From assembly GCF_000003855.2 (NCBI RefSeq), contig NW_003101651.1:310060-374059 (forward strand): DNA of 64,000 bases, read 5' to 3'. A program made the position numbers and the translations under genes. Numbering within the stretch: position 1 is the first letter of the stretch; each line of letters starts with the position of its first letter. This DNA is from Blastomyces gilchristii SLH14081 (Eukaryota; Ascomycota; Eurotiomycetes; Onygenales; Ajellomycetaceae). Positions 37,136 through 49,702 of this stretch are shown one piece after another. The notes below the pieces were generated by a model. It saw only the letters and a program-made list of their open reading frames with translations, was not told the DNA's origin and did not search any database.

Positions 37136-40100
37136 CTATATTTCCAAAGGAGATATCTGGTCGAGAGTGTATAGCCAGTTCCCTCCTTGTTCTTCTCGCT
37201 CTAGCCTGTGCCATGAAACTAAGGGTTAGTTCGCTGTTTTCCTAAATGTTTTGTTTTTTACGGTTGTGAAAGATCACCACTACTAACCATTCATATGGCC
37301 AAACTATGAGATGGCCTTGTACTAGATTCATCAACTCCTCTGCTTCAATTTTCGATATAATATCGTCAGAAGCATGGAATTCCCGCCGCGAACTACGAGT
37401 CGTTGCTCTCCGTCTCCGCCTCTGGGACGTTGAGGCGGTTGGTTGTAGGCTACCTTCAACCCGTCTCTGCGGGCTCTTCTCCGCCTCAGGGAACGATGCC
37501 GTCGCGCCGTCCAAATTCTGGCTAGACTGCGAAAATTTCGTCTCCACCGTCTTCAATGGGTCTTTTTCTCCCTGGGATGTACCGGTCTCCTGATGAGAAA
37601 GTTCGAGCCTATTCCTCTCGATCTGCGCTTTGTTTGCTTCTGAGGCCCAGTGTCTCAATTCCTCTTGGGTAGCTAATGTTTCACTTTTAGCTGGATTCAG
37701 GACCTTTTCCTTCAAATCATTTCCCATCTTTTCGGCTTTGGCAAGATAATTAGGGATCTCCGCAGTGCCAGGAGGATCTGTCATTTTGGTAGCTTCCGGG
37801 TGAGTTTTGGCTTCGTTGGGTTTGGTTTCATAGCTGCTCTGGCCCTGCATATTAGCGAAGCGTTCAGCATAGGCAATATATTCTTTGTATTCTTTCCATG
37901 TTTTGACCTCGTTATCGGGCATGCAGCGGAAAACACTGCGATACAACTTTGTGTTGTTTTCAGCTATGGTTTGCCAAATATCCAAATAAAAGGAATCACT
38001 CAGAGGGTCCCTCATGCAGTCTTTGTCAACGATGGGGCGGTTTATTTCAGACGAGAACAAATGCGTTGTGTTAGGATGATCCTGAGCAGCTTGCTGTGAA
38101 GGATCATCACCATTGCTTGATGAATCATGAACCGTAGGTTGGGTGGACGGTCTGGAGCCGGAGTCGCTTGGGCCAAGGCCCTGTGCTGTAGGCAGTGGAA
38201 CGTCCCCATGCTCGGTATGATCTCCAGTCCGAGATGGCGGTTCTTTGCGAACTCCAGATTGTCCCCTTTGGGTTTGAGTATCTCCAGGTGATCCCGGGAC
38301 AAGGAATTCCATCCTATCATCCACAATGAACGAGTCACGACCATCACCATGACCAGCCTCCTGAATGATCTTCATTTGGTCAATTCCATGGCCCTCCAGA
38401 TCCTTCTTGTGGTCCTCATTCCTCATTATTCTCGAGTCCTGGGTGAGCTTTTTGTTACTCTTAAGATTGGGGTTGTTCGCCTGTTCCCAATCAACATCGT
38501 GGTTGAAGCTGCGCATTTCCTCCGATCTAGCAAGGAATTCATCCTGTATTCGGTGTCTTCGCTCTAATAACTCTCTTTCGCCTTGTTTTTCGGTAGCCTC
38601 GTCAAAATCACGATCGAGCATCTCGTCGCTATGGTTATAAGGACCGTTTGGTTCGCTCCGCGCATTCGTTTGGCCAGTTTCGGCTTCGGCTTCTAACGCT
38701 TGTTCCATAATTTCATCGACGTCTATACCAATATGCTCTCTCATAAGCCGCATCCGAAAAGTGTGAGGGAAACGGCCAACAAGGTACGGATTTCCTCCCA
38801 TGATGGACCACAGCATGTCGGTATCGCGAACGATTGCAGCGCACTCAGAATCTCTCGAGCCAAGCATAGAACGTTCGTTGATATTAGCAGAGCCAATTAT
38901 CGCAGCTCTATCATCAACAATCATGCACTTGGCATGGATATACAGCTGTTCTGTGACTAAATGTTTCCCGGGCCCGATCTTTCCCCATGACCTCAGGCTG
39001 AAGAATTGGATGTAGTCTTCCGGCTCAATACCAGCTGCTCGAAGTCGGCCAAAGATGGATGTCTCTCCGCGACATATGCTTCGATATTGACATTGCATGA
39101 TTAAACGAACGCTAGTGCCTCCTTCCGTATCAACCTGATTTTGGAAACCAGGCATGAGAGGTATCAGGATCACAGCCCGCCAATCTTCACCTTTGCTAGC
39201 TGCTCTAATAATTCGTTCCACGAGAGCATCCCCAATAAGATTTTCAATCTTCTTCCCTTCAATTTCACAACTAGTAATAAAAAACTGGTTTTCTATGTAA
39301 ACGAAATGATCCGACTGCTCAATCAACTTAACATATGCATTCATAATGCTGTGTTCAGTCACATCAGGCGTTCCGGTTGACCAAGTGCTGCTTGAACGAA
39401 GAATCTGAACCTCGCACGTGCCATCGAGACCAAGGGATTCCAAGTCCGCAGGATCAAAATCTGGCGGAGGGAGCAAGAACGGAGTTGGACGAGTTGGCTT
39501 TCGTTGCCGTAGAATGTAATTCCACCGTTGAACAAAGTGCCTAGTCAGATCACGAGCCGGCTGTCCTACCACATGCATGGCAACGTCATGCCATGGCATT
39601 CTAGGAATGACCTCGCGGTCATACATTTCTTCATACGGTTTGTCGAGATCATAGAAATCCTGAATTCTCGGGTTCGAGTAATCCTTCCCTGGCCAGAGCT
39701 GGCAATGATCGGCATCTTTAGGCACATCAGTCAGTTCAAACCCTGTCAATTTATCATCTGTAAGAAGATGCTGTGGAGTATCCCATCTCCCAAAGCAAAG
39801 ATCAATGCCTCCAATAAATGCGAGGGTATGGTCAACGAGGCATAGCTTTTCATGGTGAGCCCAGAAAAACGTGTTTTGTCTAAACTGGTTGGGGGATCTT
39901 TGCACAAAGATATTCGGATGCAAATCTAGCAACGAAAACTTGGAGTACTCCGAGTCAATAGGGATGGCAGAGTTGATGTTTCGATACATTATAACAAAAA
40001 CCTTGACACCCTCCTGCGCTTTCTTCTGAAGCAATCTATCGAGTCTCCATTTCTGGCTAATAGCAGCTGGTCGCCGCATGTAGAGTTCGGGACTCAACCA

Positions 40101-42695
40101 CCAGTCATGGATGTAAATGACGTCCTTGGCCTGGTTTATGGCGCGAGACACCACCCACATATAGTCACGGCCATCGACCAACCACTGAGCGAAGCAGTTC
40201 GGACGTACGGGGGCAAAGCTATCGAATCGATTAGGTTTGGACCAAGGTGTGGTATCCACCATAAATCGAATCGAATCTTCAAACTGATGCAATTGACGCT
40301 CATTTCGAGCAAGTAATCTCAGCTTACGTTCAGAGTTTTGAAGTTTCAGCGTATGGTGTTGTGGATGTGCGGCCGACTCCTTCGCGGACCGAGCCAATTG
40401 TTTGGGTTTTTGGTCACGCAGCCGTACTTTCTGGGGCTGAATTTGGAAGAAAGGGTCTACCAAAAAGACGTCGTAGATGTTCATTTCTTCAGGCGAATCA
40501 ACACAAACGACATAGCTATGCCGTACCAAGAACCACTTCGGCGAGTGTCGCGATTTTATCATGGAAGGATTCAGTGCTTTCCGAAAATCTAGTCCTTTAG
40601 AAGACTGAATAACGAGGAAACCCTCCTTGCCATGATAGCTCCCCTCCGATGCCAACCGAACACCCAGTGCTGAAAGTTCCAAAAATTTGCAAAGTCTGTT
40701 GCTGTCAGGGCGGAAAATAAGGAAACGGATCATTTGTTGGAGATAGATCTCAAGCTTCTTCCGTTGGCGCTCCGGGTACGATTCCTTTTTCACACCCGCG
40801 ATGGACGCAGCGCGCGTAACGCCTGGCTCCAGGGCTCCTGAGGCAATGCTCTCTGCTGGAGCAGTCAAACTCGACCGTCTCCGGGGGAGTCCTAGTGATG
40901 AGCGTCGCTTCTTTTTCTTTGTTGATCTTTCATTCCCACTTGTACCATCCCCTGCAGTTTCATAACCTCCCTCATCTGCTTCCTCTTCCCCTTCACTCTC
41001 CAAGCCCCGAACACCGCGCAGGTAAGGGAAAGCGCTTCTCGGGAAATGTGGAAGAGGGTGCGTTGAGTCGTGGGCTTTGAGCTGAATATACCTCCTGGTC
41101 CCAATTTGGAGTTTATACTTTATGTGGAGGTTGGCGAAATCCCTGAGAGTTCTGTTAATTACCCACTTCATTCGTGTCATCCCACTGCCATACTCCAGCT
41201 CTATTCGGAAGATCAAATGGCGATCACTTGAGTGTGGGTCGAATTTGCTGTCCGTGATATGAACTTTCAGCTGTTCGAGGAGAATAGGGATACGTCGGCT
41301 TCCATGCTCATCTCTTTGGAACATACTTGCCAACAAAAGAGCAGCAGGGATGCCAGAGGTAAGCTCCGCAAGCAGCTCGGCAGACTTGACGTGGTCTACT
41401 GTGGTTTCAACCTTTTTGCGTTGCCCGATCATTTTTAGTCCTGCTTTGATCTGTCGCCATTTCTGGGCGCTAAGGCTTGAACCACGTTCTCCTTTGTGTC
41501 GTCTCCATGTTGCTGTAAGACCCTCACCATGGTCTGACTGGCCCCCAATTCCAGTTAACCGTCGAAAATTACTTAGCCTTTTCTCATCTTGAGAACTTCG
41601 ACCTTCAGGCCGAGCTGGGCCACTATAACTTAACCCGCGGGCGCTATGTAGCCATCCGTTTCGTCTTCTCCACATATTATCGCGTTTTAGCCTTTCTCGA
41701 CCTTCGTCTTCAGAAACACCATCACGTGTCGGAGGGGTCATGGCGATTGGGTCAGTCCTGCGAGAGAAATGGCCTCCGAAGAAATTGTCGCCATGTGTAT
41801 AGGAGGCATTTGGTGGGAAATGCGACCGCGCGCTTGACTTCGGAGTCGCAGGAGCCGTATGAGACCCCGAACCGGGTGGTCTGCGAGTTTTCCGCTTCCT
41901 TTTCGGGATACCACTCGCTTGTTCCCCAGAACTGGATTCGGCATCAGCATCCATCTCGCTTCCTTCCTCCTCAAGAGTGTTCGGAAAACGGAATTCCCCT
42001 CTTTCAGATCCTGGAGTAGCAGTATCGCCAGGTGGTCTGGGTTCCACGGATTCGTCTCCAAAGGTTAGGCCACTGGCAGTGCGGGTATGCGTAGGGAAGG
42101 GAGGGGAGGCGGCGAATGCCTTCAGTTTTGAAAACAGTGACGAATGCAAGCGGCGGTCTTTTGAGAATTGGTCTCCATCTTCTGGCCCTATAGAGGAAGT
42201 CCTTGAATGTGATGCTCCCACTCCCTCAGTGTCCGAAGCGGCTCGAGCGAACTGGACGCTCCGACGACCTTGTGGAGTTGAGGAACCTTGTGGCCTCTGC
42301 TGTTTTGCCTTCACAGATTTATCTGATGCGTTTCGCGAGGGAACGGAATCAGGCTTAGCCCGAGCGGGTATGTCTCCTTGGCGTCCCGTAACACCCCTAT
42401 CACCAACAGTGTCAATATCACGGTCGGCCTGCCTGGAGCTGGAAGGCTCAAATCCTGTGCCCAACGCTACTCGTTTGCTGGAGACCCCATGTGTCTCATT
42501 GATTCCATTGACAGCATCTTTCTTGGAGACGCTATATTGTGGCGTTTCGTCATCCAAAGGGGGAGTGAAGCTCGCCTCCTCTGTAGAAACATCGTGGGGA
42601 ACCATAATCATGAGGTTCTGCGGAACGCTCGATCGTCGTAGTGATGATGATTGCTGAAGTCCCTCTGCCATCCATGGAGTTGAGTCCTCCCCCAT
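37136..42695 (-). CDS. PLD1: Phospholipase D1 (PX-PH, HKD family)
   Basis: Two coding exons (42695–37288 and 37205–37136) give 1,825 residues. The enzyme hydrolyses phosphatidylcholine to phosphatidic acid and choline at membranes, and in yeast is needed for sporulation and Sec14-independent secretion. Order: long disordered Ser-rich N-terminus; PX-like region (~480–560, VHITDSKFDPHSSDRHLIF); PH-like region (~690–755, YHGKEGFLVIQSSKG); first HKD motif HHEKLCLVD (~945); second HKD motif IHAKCMIVDD (~1250) with GSANINERS; and a charged C-terminal tail. Both catalytic His-Lys-Asp sets are intact. The uninterrupted frame runs on to 37242, but splicing at GTTAGT to the acceptor at 37206–37207 restores the expected ending (…WPYEW then LEREEQGGNWLY). 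I place the start at 42695, because the frame's first ATG (42791) lies inside a likely 5' UTR intron. Confidence 0.93.
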
Positions 42696-43351
42696 TGTGA
42701 CAGGCTCTATATAATAGCAAACAAGGGTTATTGTCAGGGTCTCTGATCTTTCTTTAAGTGGCCAAACAACGGGAGAGGGCGATAGACACATACCAGCTAA
42801 AAGTAAGAGCTAAAGTAATTCGGAAGGAGTAAAGGCAGTTCATATAGCTAACATTATTCCCTCGAGACCTGAAGCTTAGGCCTTCCAGGTAGAACAGAAA
42901 CAGAAGATCCAGAGACAGAAAGCTGTCTGGAAGCTTTGATATGATGATAAACCTCCTTACTCTGTACTCAAAAACTTGGATCCCGGCATGACTTGAGACA
43001 AGCTTACCTAAGTTATGTGCGTGTGAATTGCAGAAAATATTGTGGCAGAAGTAGGGACCAGCAAGTTGCGCCCACACTTGTGCGCTGAAGGTTTAGTACA
43101 CGCACTTGGGTTAAATCCATCTGGTGAACCATAGGATCGTAAATACAATTCCCCGGTATTGTGTAATGTAACCTCCCTGTAATATACAGAAACATGTACA
43201 CGTGACCTCCTTCTAACCTCGGACTTCAAAGAGGAGCGTTGCCGGAGACAATATGGTTATAAGAAAGATATCGCCTGGTGAAGATGCAGTTGCTTGACAG
43301 CTATGGATTGTTTTCTAACCCTTTTCTCTTGTACACACCTCGCAATATAAG
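42696..43351. promoter_or_regulatory. Divergent promoter region between PLD1 and the hydrolase gene
   Basis: About 650 bp separate two divergent start codons, so both promoters and 5' UTRs must lie here. No specific motif recognised beyond the PLD1 leader intron. Confidence 0.5.
42707..42793 (-). other. Predicted 5' UTR intron of PLD1
   Basis: On the minus strand a GTATGT donor at 42793 and a TTATATAG acceptor ending at 42707 bound 87 nt, ending eleven bases before the preferred start codon. The longer open frame upstream would begin inside the donor. Confidence 0.55.
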
Positions 43352-44546
43352 ATGGATCCCATGGTGAAAACCTACGCTTCGCCTGCTCCCCAGGTCTCCC
43401 AGAAGTTCCTCCCAATCGCCGGCATCCATTGCGCCGTCTATGGCCTGGATGAACTTCCCGCACATGCTAGGGAGGTATCATGTCTATATCTCATGCATCC
43501 ACGATTGAGCACGGCGGATTCTATGGAAGGGTTTGCGTGCCATGCTATCACAGATTGGAACAACAGACTGCGCGGTGGCCGAGTGTCCGTTAACCAGGGA
43601 AACAAGGGCTTAATCGCTGTAGCCTTTGACCAACGGAATCATGGCTCGAGGCTTGTCGATAAGCTGTCAAACAGCGCTTGGAGGGAGGGAAATCCAAAAC
43701 ATGCGCAGGATATGTTTGCTACATTTCGTAAGAGTTTCCCTTATCTTCTTCATCCAGATCTGAACTATAAAATAGCAAATGCACCCCATTATGCTACCCG
43801 ATCCACTCTAAGACTAACACAAATCTGCAGAGGGCACCGCTCGCGACGTCTCTCTCTTAATAGACTTCATGGACGCCTATGCCTTTCCCGACGCCTCGCG
43901 CAAAATCACCACTAACCTCGCCCTCGGTGTCTCTCTCGGCGGCCATGCAGCATGGAGCTGCGTCCTACATGAACCCAGAATCACCAATGCGGTCATTATC
44001 ATCGGCACCCCAGATTACACAAGCCTAATGACCGAGCGCGCCAAACTCTCCAAACTATCAACTTGGAAAGACTCCACACCACCGGGCTCTCAATTCCTCG
44101 GCTCGGAATCTTTTCCTCCGTCTCTCATGGACGCCATCAGGAAATACGACCCTGCTAGATTTTTCCTAAGCCAGATGAACCACCCCGCCGTCGCGGAGTC
44201 CATGCTTCATGGCACCCTTCCTGAGCCCACCGACCATGAAAAGAAAACCATCGGCCCGCTTATAACCCGATGCCTCCAGGGGAAAAGAATATTGCTGATT
44301 TCTGGTGGTAAGGATAAGTTGGTACCGTACGCGCGGGGCGAGCCTTTCCTAACATGGCTAAAAAAAGCAATTTCCCCAGGAGGCTGGTATGCCGATGGAG
44401 CTGTGACATTGGAGGATCTCATATATGAGGAGGCGGGGCATGAAGTTACCCCACCCATGATGGAGCAGGCCATTCGATTCATTGGAGAGAGTCTTGCGGA
44501 GGGTGCGGAGAATACGCAACCCAAGGTGCGGACGTCAAAGATTTAG
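43352..44546 (+). CDS. Alpha/beta hydrolase, substrate unknown
   Basis: Two exons (43352–43727, 43831–44546) give 363 residues. The fold is supported by an early strand-loop segment (LYLMHPRLS) that may form the oxyanion hole, AFDQRNHGSRLV near residue 95, the nucleophile elbow GVSLGGHAAW (~165), a probable acid in SGGKDKLVPYARGE (~290) and a final histidine in YEEAGHEVTPPM (~335), in the proper serine-Asp-His order. There is no signal peptide or membrane segment, so it is probably cytosolic. Such fungal proteins are annotated only as alpha/beta hydrolases. Substrate cannot be read from sequence, and the divergent PLD1 neighbour gives at most a weak hint of lipid chemistry. Confidence 0.85.
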
Positions 44547-45244
44547 AAGAAACAACGTCGAATGCTTCGTTTTCTGGCCTCTGGGTTAGTTCGCTATTGG
44601 CACCCATATAGATATGTCGACGGTGATTGGATTTGAAGTATTCCATGGAACAATATTTATGTCCCTAGCTATGAAGCATCGGTAGATAATGAATTTGCTC
44701 GAGTAGGGGAACACTGAGATAGATATACGTTAGATCGGGATTTCCCCAGGAGCAAAATCCATCAATGTCATGTTATCGAGCTGTCGTATAACTATCGAAA
44801 TAGTTCCTGGCCCGACGTGGCTAAATACATCGCCTTTAGAACAATAGAAGAAGCTGTTTTTTATTCCGGCTATGGTATTTTATTCGATATCGTTAAAAGA
44901 AAACAGAAAGGAATTGAGGTTTAGGTTCTGGGATGCACCATGATGGAACCCCAATGCTCCTGCCCGGTATATTCCTACTTCGGCGTGTAGCAAAATAAAA
45001 GCAAATTTGGCCTCTTTTTAGGGGAAGGGGTCCATTCCACAAAGTTTTTAATTCCTTTTTCTTTCATGGAACAGTATCGAACCCGGAACCGCTCTAAGTA
45101 ACGGGTCTTGACACAAAAAAAAGATAAGAAAAATACATGGATTGAAAGACCACCCTTAACACCCGTTCATTATATTTTGCGTCCAAATCGAATAATTCTC
45201 ATGCAACACACCCATACACGCATCGCATCTATGCAACGAGCCAT
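44547..45244. other. Intergenic between convergent genes
   Basis: 3' flanks of the hydrolase gene and the ribosomal protein gene; no gene seen. Confidence 0.5.
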
Positions 45245-46078
45245 CTATGCAACGAGCTCAGCAACACCACCAGCCTCCTTGATCTTCCGCTCAGCCTCCT
45301 TGCTGAAATATCTCGCCCGGACGACAACGGGGATCTCTGGGAGTCTGCCCTTGCCAAGGACCTTGGAGTAGCCGAGTGGTAGGAGGTCGAGGACGGGGGC
45401 GGTATCTGGTTTCTTGTTGTTCACGTACGCATCACGGGTTTCGGCGGGGATAAGGGACCATAACTATACATCAAGAGAAATTCAGTCAGCCTCCGCATTT
45501 ATATTCCAATTGCCCCAATTTCCGTATAAGTCGCCCGTATCGCGGGTATCGCTTTATCCAATTCATCCATTCTCTGTATTTCCGGCCGTAGGGTCCCATT
45601 CGGCTCGTCTTCCTCCCCTACTTCCCCAGCTTCCCACTTCAATCCGCCCAAAGTAAAAAAGAATCGACAACGTACCTTGTCGAGGTTTATGATAGGTTTC
45701 CAGAACTGGTTCTGTGTCTTGTGGAAGTATCTCATGCCGACCTTCCCGAAGTAACCTGGATGGTACTTGTCGAGGTTGGTTCGGTGGTGGTGCTGGCCAC
45801 CAGCCATACCGCGACCACCGGGATGCTTGCGGTGCTTGCCAACGCGACCGTAGCCTGCGGAAACATGACCGCGGCTAAAAAGAAATTAACCAAAACATAG
45901 GTACGATATTAGCGATCGATAATTGAAAAGGGTTTGAGAGCGTAACTGCCCGTCCTTGATATTCATTGGAAACATGGGGTCGAAGGACGGTCGATGTTCC
46001 TTTTTACTCTCAGGCTCTTAGGTGACGGGGAACTGGAATTACTCACCTTTTTCTCGTCTTCGAAAGGCGGGTAGGCAT
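45245..46078 (-). CDS. RPL28: 60S ribosomal protein L28 (uL15, L27a family)
   Basis: Three exons (46078–46047, 45874–45676, 45463–45245) give 149 residues, exactly the length of yeast Rpl28. The N-terminus [20 protein letters not shown] and the following [10 protein letters not shown] and [20 protein letters not shown] are hallmark uL15 sequences. The C-terminus has [18 protein letters not shown]. The protein is a component of the large ribosomal subunit near the peptidyl-transferase region. A 32-nt first coding exon followed by a relatively large first intron is typical of fungal ribosomal protein genes. A Tbf1-like palindrome lies about 160 bp upstream of the start codon. Confidence 0.97.
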
Positions 46079-46428
46079 CTTGTCGACGGTGCTGGATTCG
46101 ACAAGACTGTATGGGTGTTGGGCGTTGAGATGCGATTTGACGACGGTTGTTGCAGGCTCAGATCGACTCTCTTGCTGTCTCCATGCTGCTCTCGCTTAAT
46201 GTGTGCCAGGCAGGGTTTTGGCTTGTTTGGGAAATGTTAGGGCCCAGCCCTATTTTCTCTTAGTGGAATTTCCACATTCGAACGAAAGATTCATGTGACA
46301 TTATCTTCAGATCAGATAAGATCTTTCTCCATACTTGCACTCCCTAAGGTCGAGATGAAAACAAATTCACATGCTAATAGATTAAACTAAGAAGCTTTAT
46401 ATTTCATGACTTCTACATTTTCTATTCC
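46079..46428. other. Short intergenic region holding the RPL28 promoter
   Basis: Same-strand neighbours: CHL1 ends at 46429 and RPL28 starts at 46078, so the CHL1 3' UTR and the RPL28 promoter share 350 bp. Confidence 0.6.
46237..46252. promoter_or_regulatory. Tbf1-like palindrome upstream of RPL28
   Basis: The sequence TTAGGGCCCAGCCCTA forms an inverted pair of TTAGGG-type half-sites. In Candida albicans and other ascomycetes, Tbf1 drives ribosomal protein genes through a palindromic TTAGGGC…GCCCTAA site. Its place in the short space before RPL28 makes the same role likely here, though spacing differs by one base from the Candida consensus. Confidence 0.5.
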
Positions 46429-49400
46429 TCAGCCGTATTTTATATTCAATTCTCGCTTCCTTCGAAAAAATCCAGAAATATCCCCGATTGTCCGCTCGAC
46501 TGGCTGCTCCGACGTCCCTGCCGCCAGGTTCTGTCGAATCCAATTTGGCAGCTTGCTCTGTATACGCGGACTGCCATAGCGTCTATCCATCATCAGGATC
46601 GCCGCGTAATCACCCTGGTGCCTGATCGCCCGACCAATGCATTGATTTACAGTCCTCATGCAAGCATTCTCGTAGAAAACTCTCCCAGCAGCTTTCGCCT
46701 TTAATTTGCGGCTCTCTTCCGAAAACCCCTGGCCCTTACGATCCTGATCTAACGATGATGACAGCGGCGAAGCCGACTCATAGGCTTTGTGCTCAACGTA
46801 CTGGATTTTTGCTTGCCATACCGCGCTTCGAATGTTGGGGAACGGCAGCCCAACGACAATCACTCCCCTGCCCAGCTTATCGGAAAAATTGATTCCTTCA
46901 GACAACTTCCCACCCATGACTGACAGGAGCAACGCGCCACCGCGGGATCCGCCATTAATTGCGCTGGAATAATCTTGAAGTAGTCCGTCGATATTTGTAG
47001 TTTTGTCCTGGGACTCGTGGAACACAACTTTGGATTTTTCGATCGAATCGATGATGTTAGATCGGGTATTTGGGGCTTGCTTCTTCCAGATTACCAATAC
47101 TTGGTTCAAGTAGTCGTAGCTGGGAAAGAAAACCACGACACCATCTGGGATAACACGGCAAAGCGCTGCGATGGTCCTGCCAAGATCAATTATCTATTTC
47201 CGACCAACAATTAGCAAAATGTTCCATTGATGATGTAGGACGGAGGTACATAAGAGAGTGCTCTTCAGCATACCATGTTCTCGTCGTTTCGTTTTCCATA
47301 GGTGAAGTCAAACTCGGTATTGAAAGCCCCCTTGCTCACCGGAATGGCGGTTAGATTATCAGGCGGTATAACATGGCCATAGCTAAATGTTTTGAGTCGA
47401 TCCGCATTCAAATACGGGAACAAATGTTCTACGTAATCATCCATCTACAAAATAAAGGGCTGTCAGCTCAGCACACATCTTTCTCGCCCAGGGATAGAGA
47501 ATTAACATACAGGTGACATTGTACCTCCTGCAAGAATCACCGCTCTTGCATCCTCCACGATTTCCCGGAAGTGGTTGGTGGGGTCCAATAGCATGTATTT
47601 CAAAAGGACATCGTTTTGGCTAATTTCGTAAAAGAGTTTCCCTTCCGATGACGGGTTCATCAATGAGATTAAGAAACTTTGCACCTGAAATAGAACAGGG
47701 ACTGAAAGTTGAGTAACCTTTTTATCCGTCGTCGCTTGCGACTCCATGGAAGACTTCTCAATAAAGCCGTCGACTTTCCTCGCGAGTCTGCTTTCATGCA
47801 GATACCGTGATAGCTTGTGTGGGTTTATTTGATCAACGCCTTTCCCCGTCATGATGTCAGACGGTTGCAGGACGCCCTCTGTAGGCTGCTTTCTTTCCAG
47901 AACAGTCTTCAGATAATCAGAAATGGAATTTACAAGCCGAATCACCTGGGTCACATACACCCTGTTGCGCCCACTCAAGCGGGTTTTATACTTCCGAGCG
48001 TATGTGGTGAGCTGGTAAATGGCCAATTGAACTTGGGTTAGTGACAGTGACATTGAATGTATATTGGAAATAGCGTCCATGAGATTGTGCGCTTCATCGA
48101 TGATTACAACGTGGTTTTTTAAGGAAATGTTTAATGCTTCCCTCGCTGATCTTTGGAGGAGAAGGGGATATGGTAATGTGACGATCTATGTGATATTGTT
48201 AATCCAGCAGGGAAGGGATATTGTTTTTGGGAGCAACACATACCTCGCTATACTTGATTATGGACCGCGAAGCATAGTACGGACATACTCCAATTTTGGA
48301 GCCTATCTTGCCAATGTCCTCGATATCCCGCACCTTTGCCAGTGTGTGGTCGCGAAAATCGTTGACAAGCGTTTCATTCTCCTTATTGAGGACAAATTGG
48401 CATCTCTGCTCCGCTAGTGTTTCAGGACGCTGTATCTCTAGGCAGCGTTCGTTGATGGCCGTTGAGTTACCAAGCGCTCGTACCTTCGGATTGATACAGA
48501 GTGTCTTTCTCGATCCTAGAGAGAGATGTTTCATGCTCTCTTCTAAGGTATCATCTGGGTGGGACGCACTATCTGCAGTTGCATCATGGTCATCCACTTC
48601 GGGAGGAACACTTGGAGGTAGCTTTACTCGCCGCAGCTCGTGGGCGAATTGAGTTAGCTGGGAATGTGTCCTCGAGCAGTAGAATACCTGAATTTCATCA
48701 TCCGGTTCGCAGTCGGCACTCCTACTAACAGGGTCCCCGCTCAGCTTCTCGAGTAAAGCAAGTGTATCAGCGGAGAAAATGCTGTCACTTCTCGAAGCTG
48801 TATCCACAGCCGCTCGCTCCTCGTCGTCGCTATAGTAGTCCTCCAGTTCGAATTGGCTTTCATCATCTTGTCCAGAACGAGTGTTTTCCGCTGTCAATCT
48901 CTGTATAGGCAATAATTAGGAATAGTGATATTTGCGATTAGTGGGATATTAACTTACCTGTCTTTTGGAGGGATACTTGCCGTCCTCAAACTGCTTTCGT
49001 TGCCGTTCTTCCTCTGCGCGGACTTTAGCCAAACGGTCTTCCAATTGCTTTCTCTTCTCCCTCGCAGATCTTGCTTTCTCCCGCCGTGAATGTTCTAACA
49101 TCCATTCCGGTTCCCCATCGGCTAATGTCACAGAACATTAGCTTCATTGCCCCATATTTAGCAGGGTGGGTATGGCTGACAGGGTGCCTGGTCAATTGTA
49201 TTGAGGAACACTGCGCGTTTATGATCGCGAAGCCACGTTAAGGAGCCACATATTAAGCTGAGTGATTTGCCCTACAGTAATCTACTGCGTTAGATGGTTG
49301 AAATATGTGTGTTCTGAGCACGGTCTCAGTTCTTGCAGCGACATTTAGATAATTCTGCCTTAACCAACACTCGATAGAATGTAAAGAGACACAACATTGA

Positions 49401-49702
49401 AAGAACACATATACAGCATTCCTAAATATTAAAAGAGACCCTAGCCCATGGTGACTTCATGCATGCTCATTGGCAATACTGTACTGTCAGCTGGGGAGGT
49501 GGGCATAAACGTACAGTACCTAGAGATTTATCAGACGAATTATTCAACCTGTCTTAGATTAAGGGCAAAGCACATTACCTGTGGGCGACTCAAAAATACC
49601 AACTTTGGCTTCCTCAATACAGTCGTACAATGCTTGCATGAACTGGCTCTGGATATCATAGGGGCTATAGGGGTGGTGGAAGTTTTTCTCGACTGAGCTC
49701 AT
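46429..49702 (-). CDS. CHL1: ATP-dependent DNA helicase Chl1 (DDX11/FANCJ family)
   Basis: Seven exons (49702–49574, 49271–49181, 49121–48958, 48900–48244, 48185–47511, 47444–47274, 47193–46429) give 883 residues, near the ~860 of yeast Chl1. This 5'-3' superfamily-2 helicase with an iron-sulphur cluster promotes sister-chromatid cohesion. Features: N-terminal [11 protein letters not shown]; Walker A ESPTG + GKSLS across intron 1; a charged coiled-coil insert (exon 3); likely Fe-S cysteines in [15 protein letters not shown] and GVCPYYASR; the DEAH box [11 protein letters not shown]; and motif [16 protein letters not shown]. Intron 1 must use a GTGCTT donor to keep frame, which makes the loop PTGNGKS instead of the usual PTGTGKS. 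The exon 2 donor (GTCAGC) is also weak. An in-frame ATG at 49756 would add 18 residues. Confidence 0.9.
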
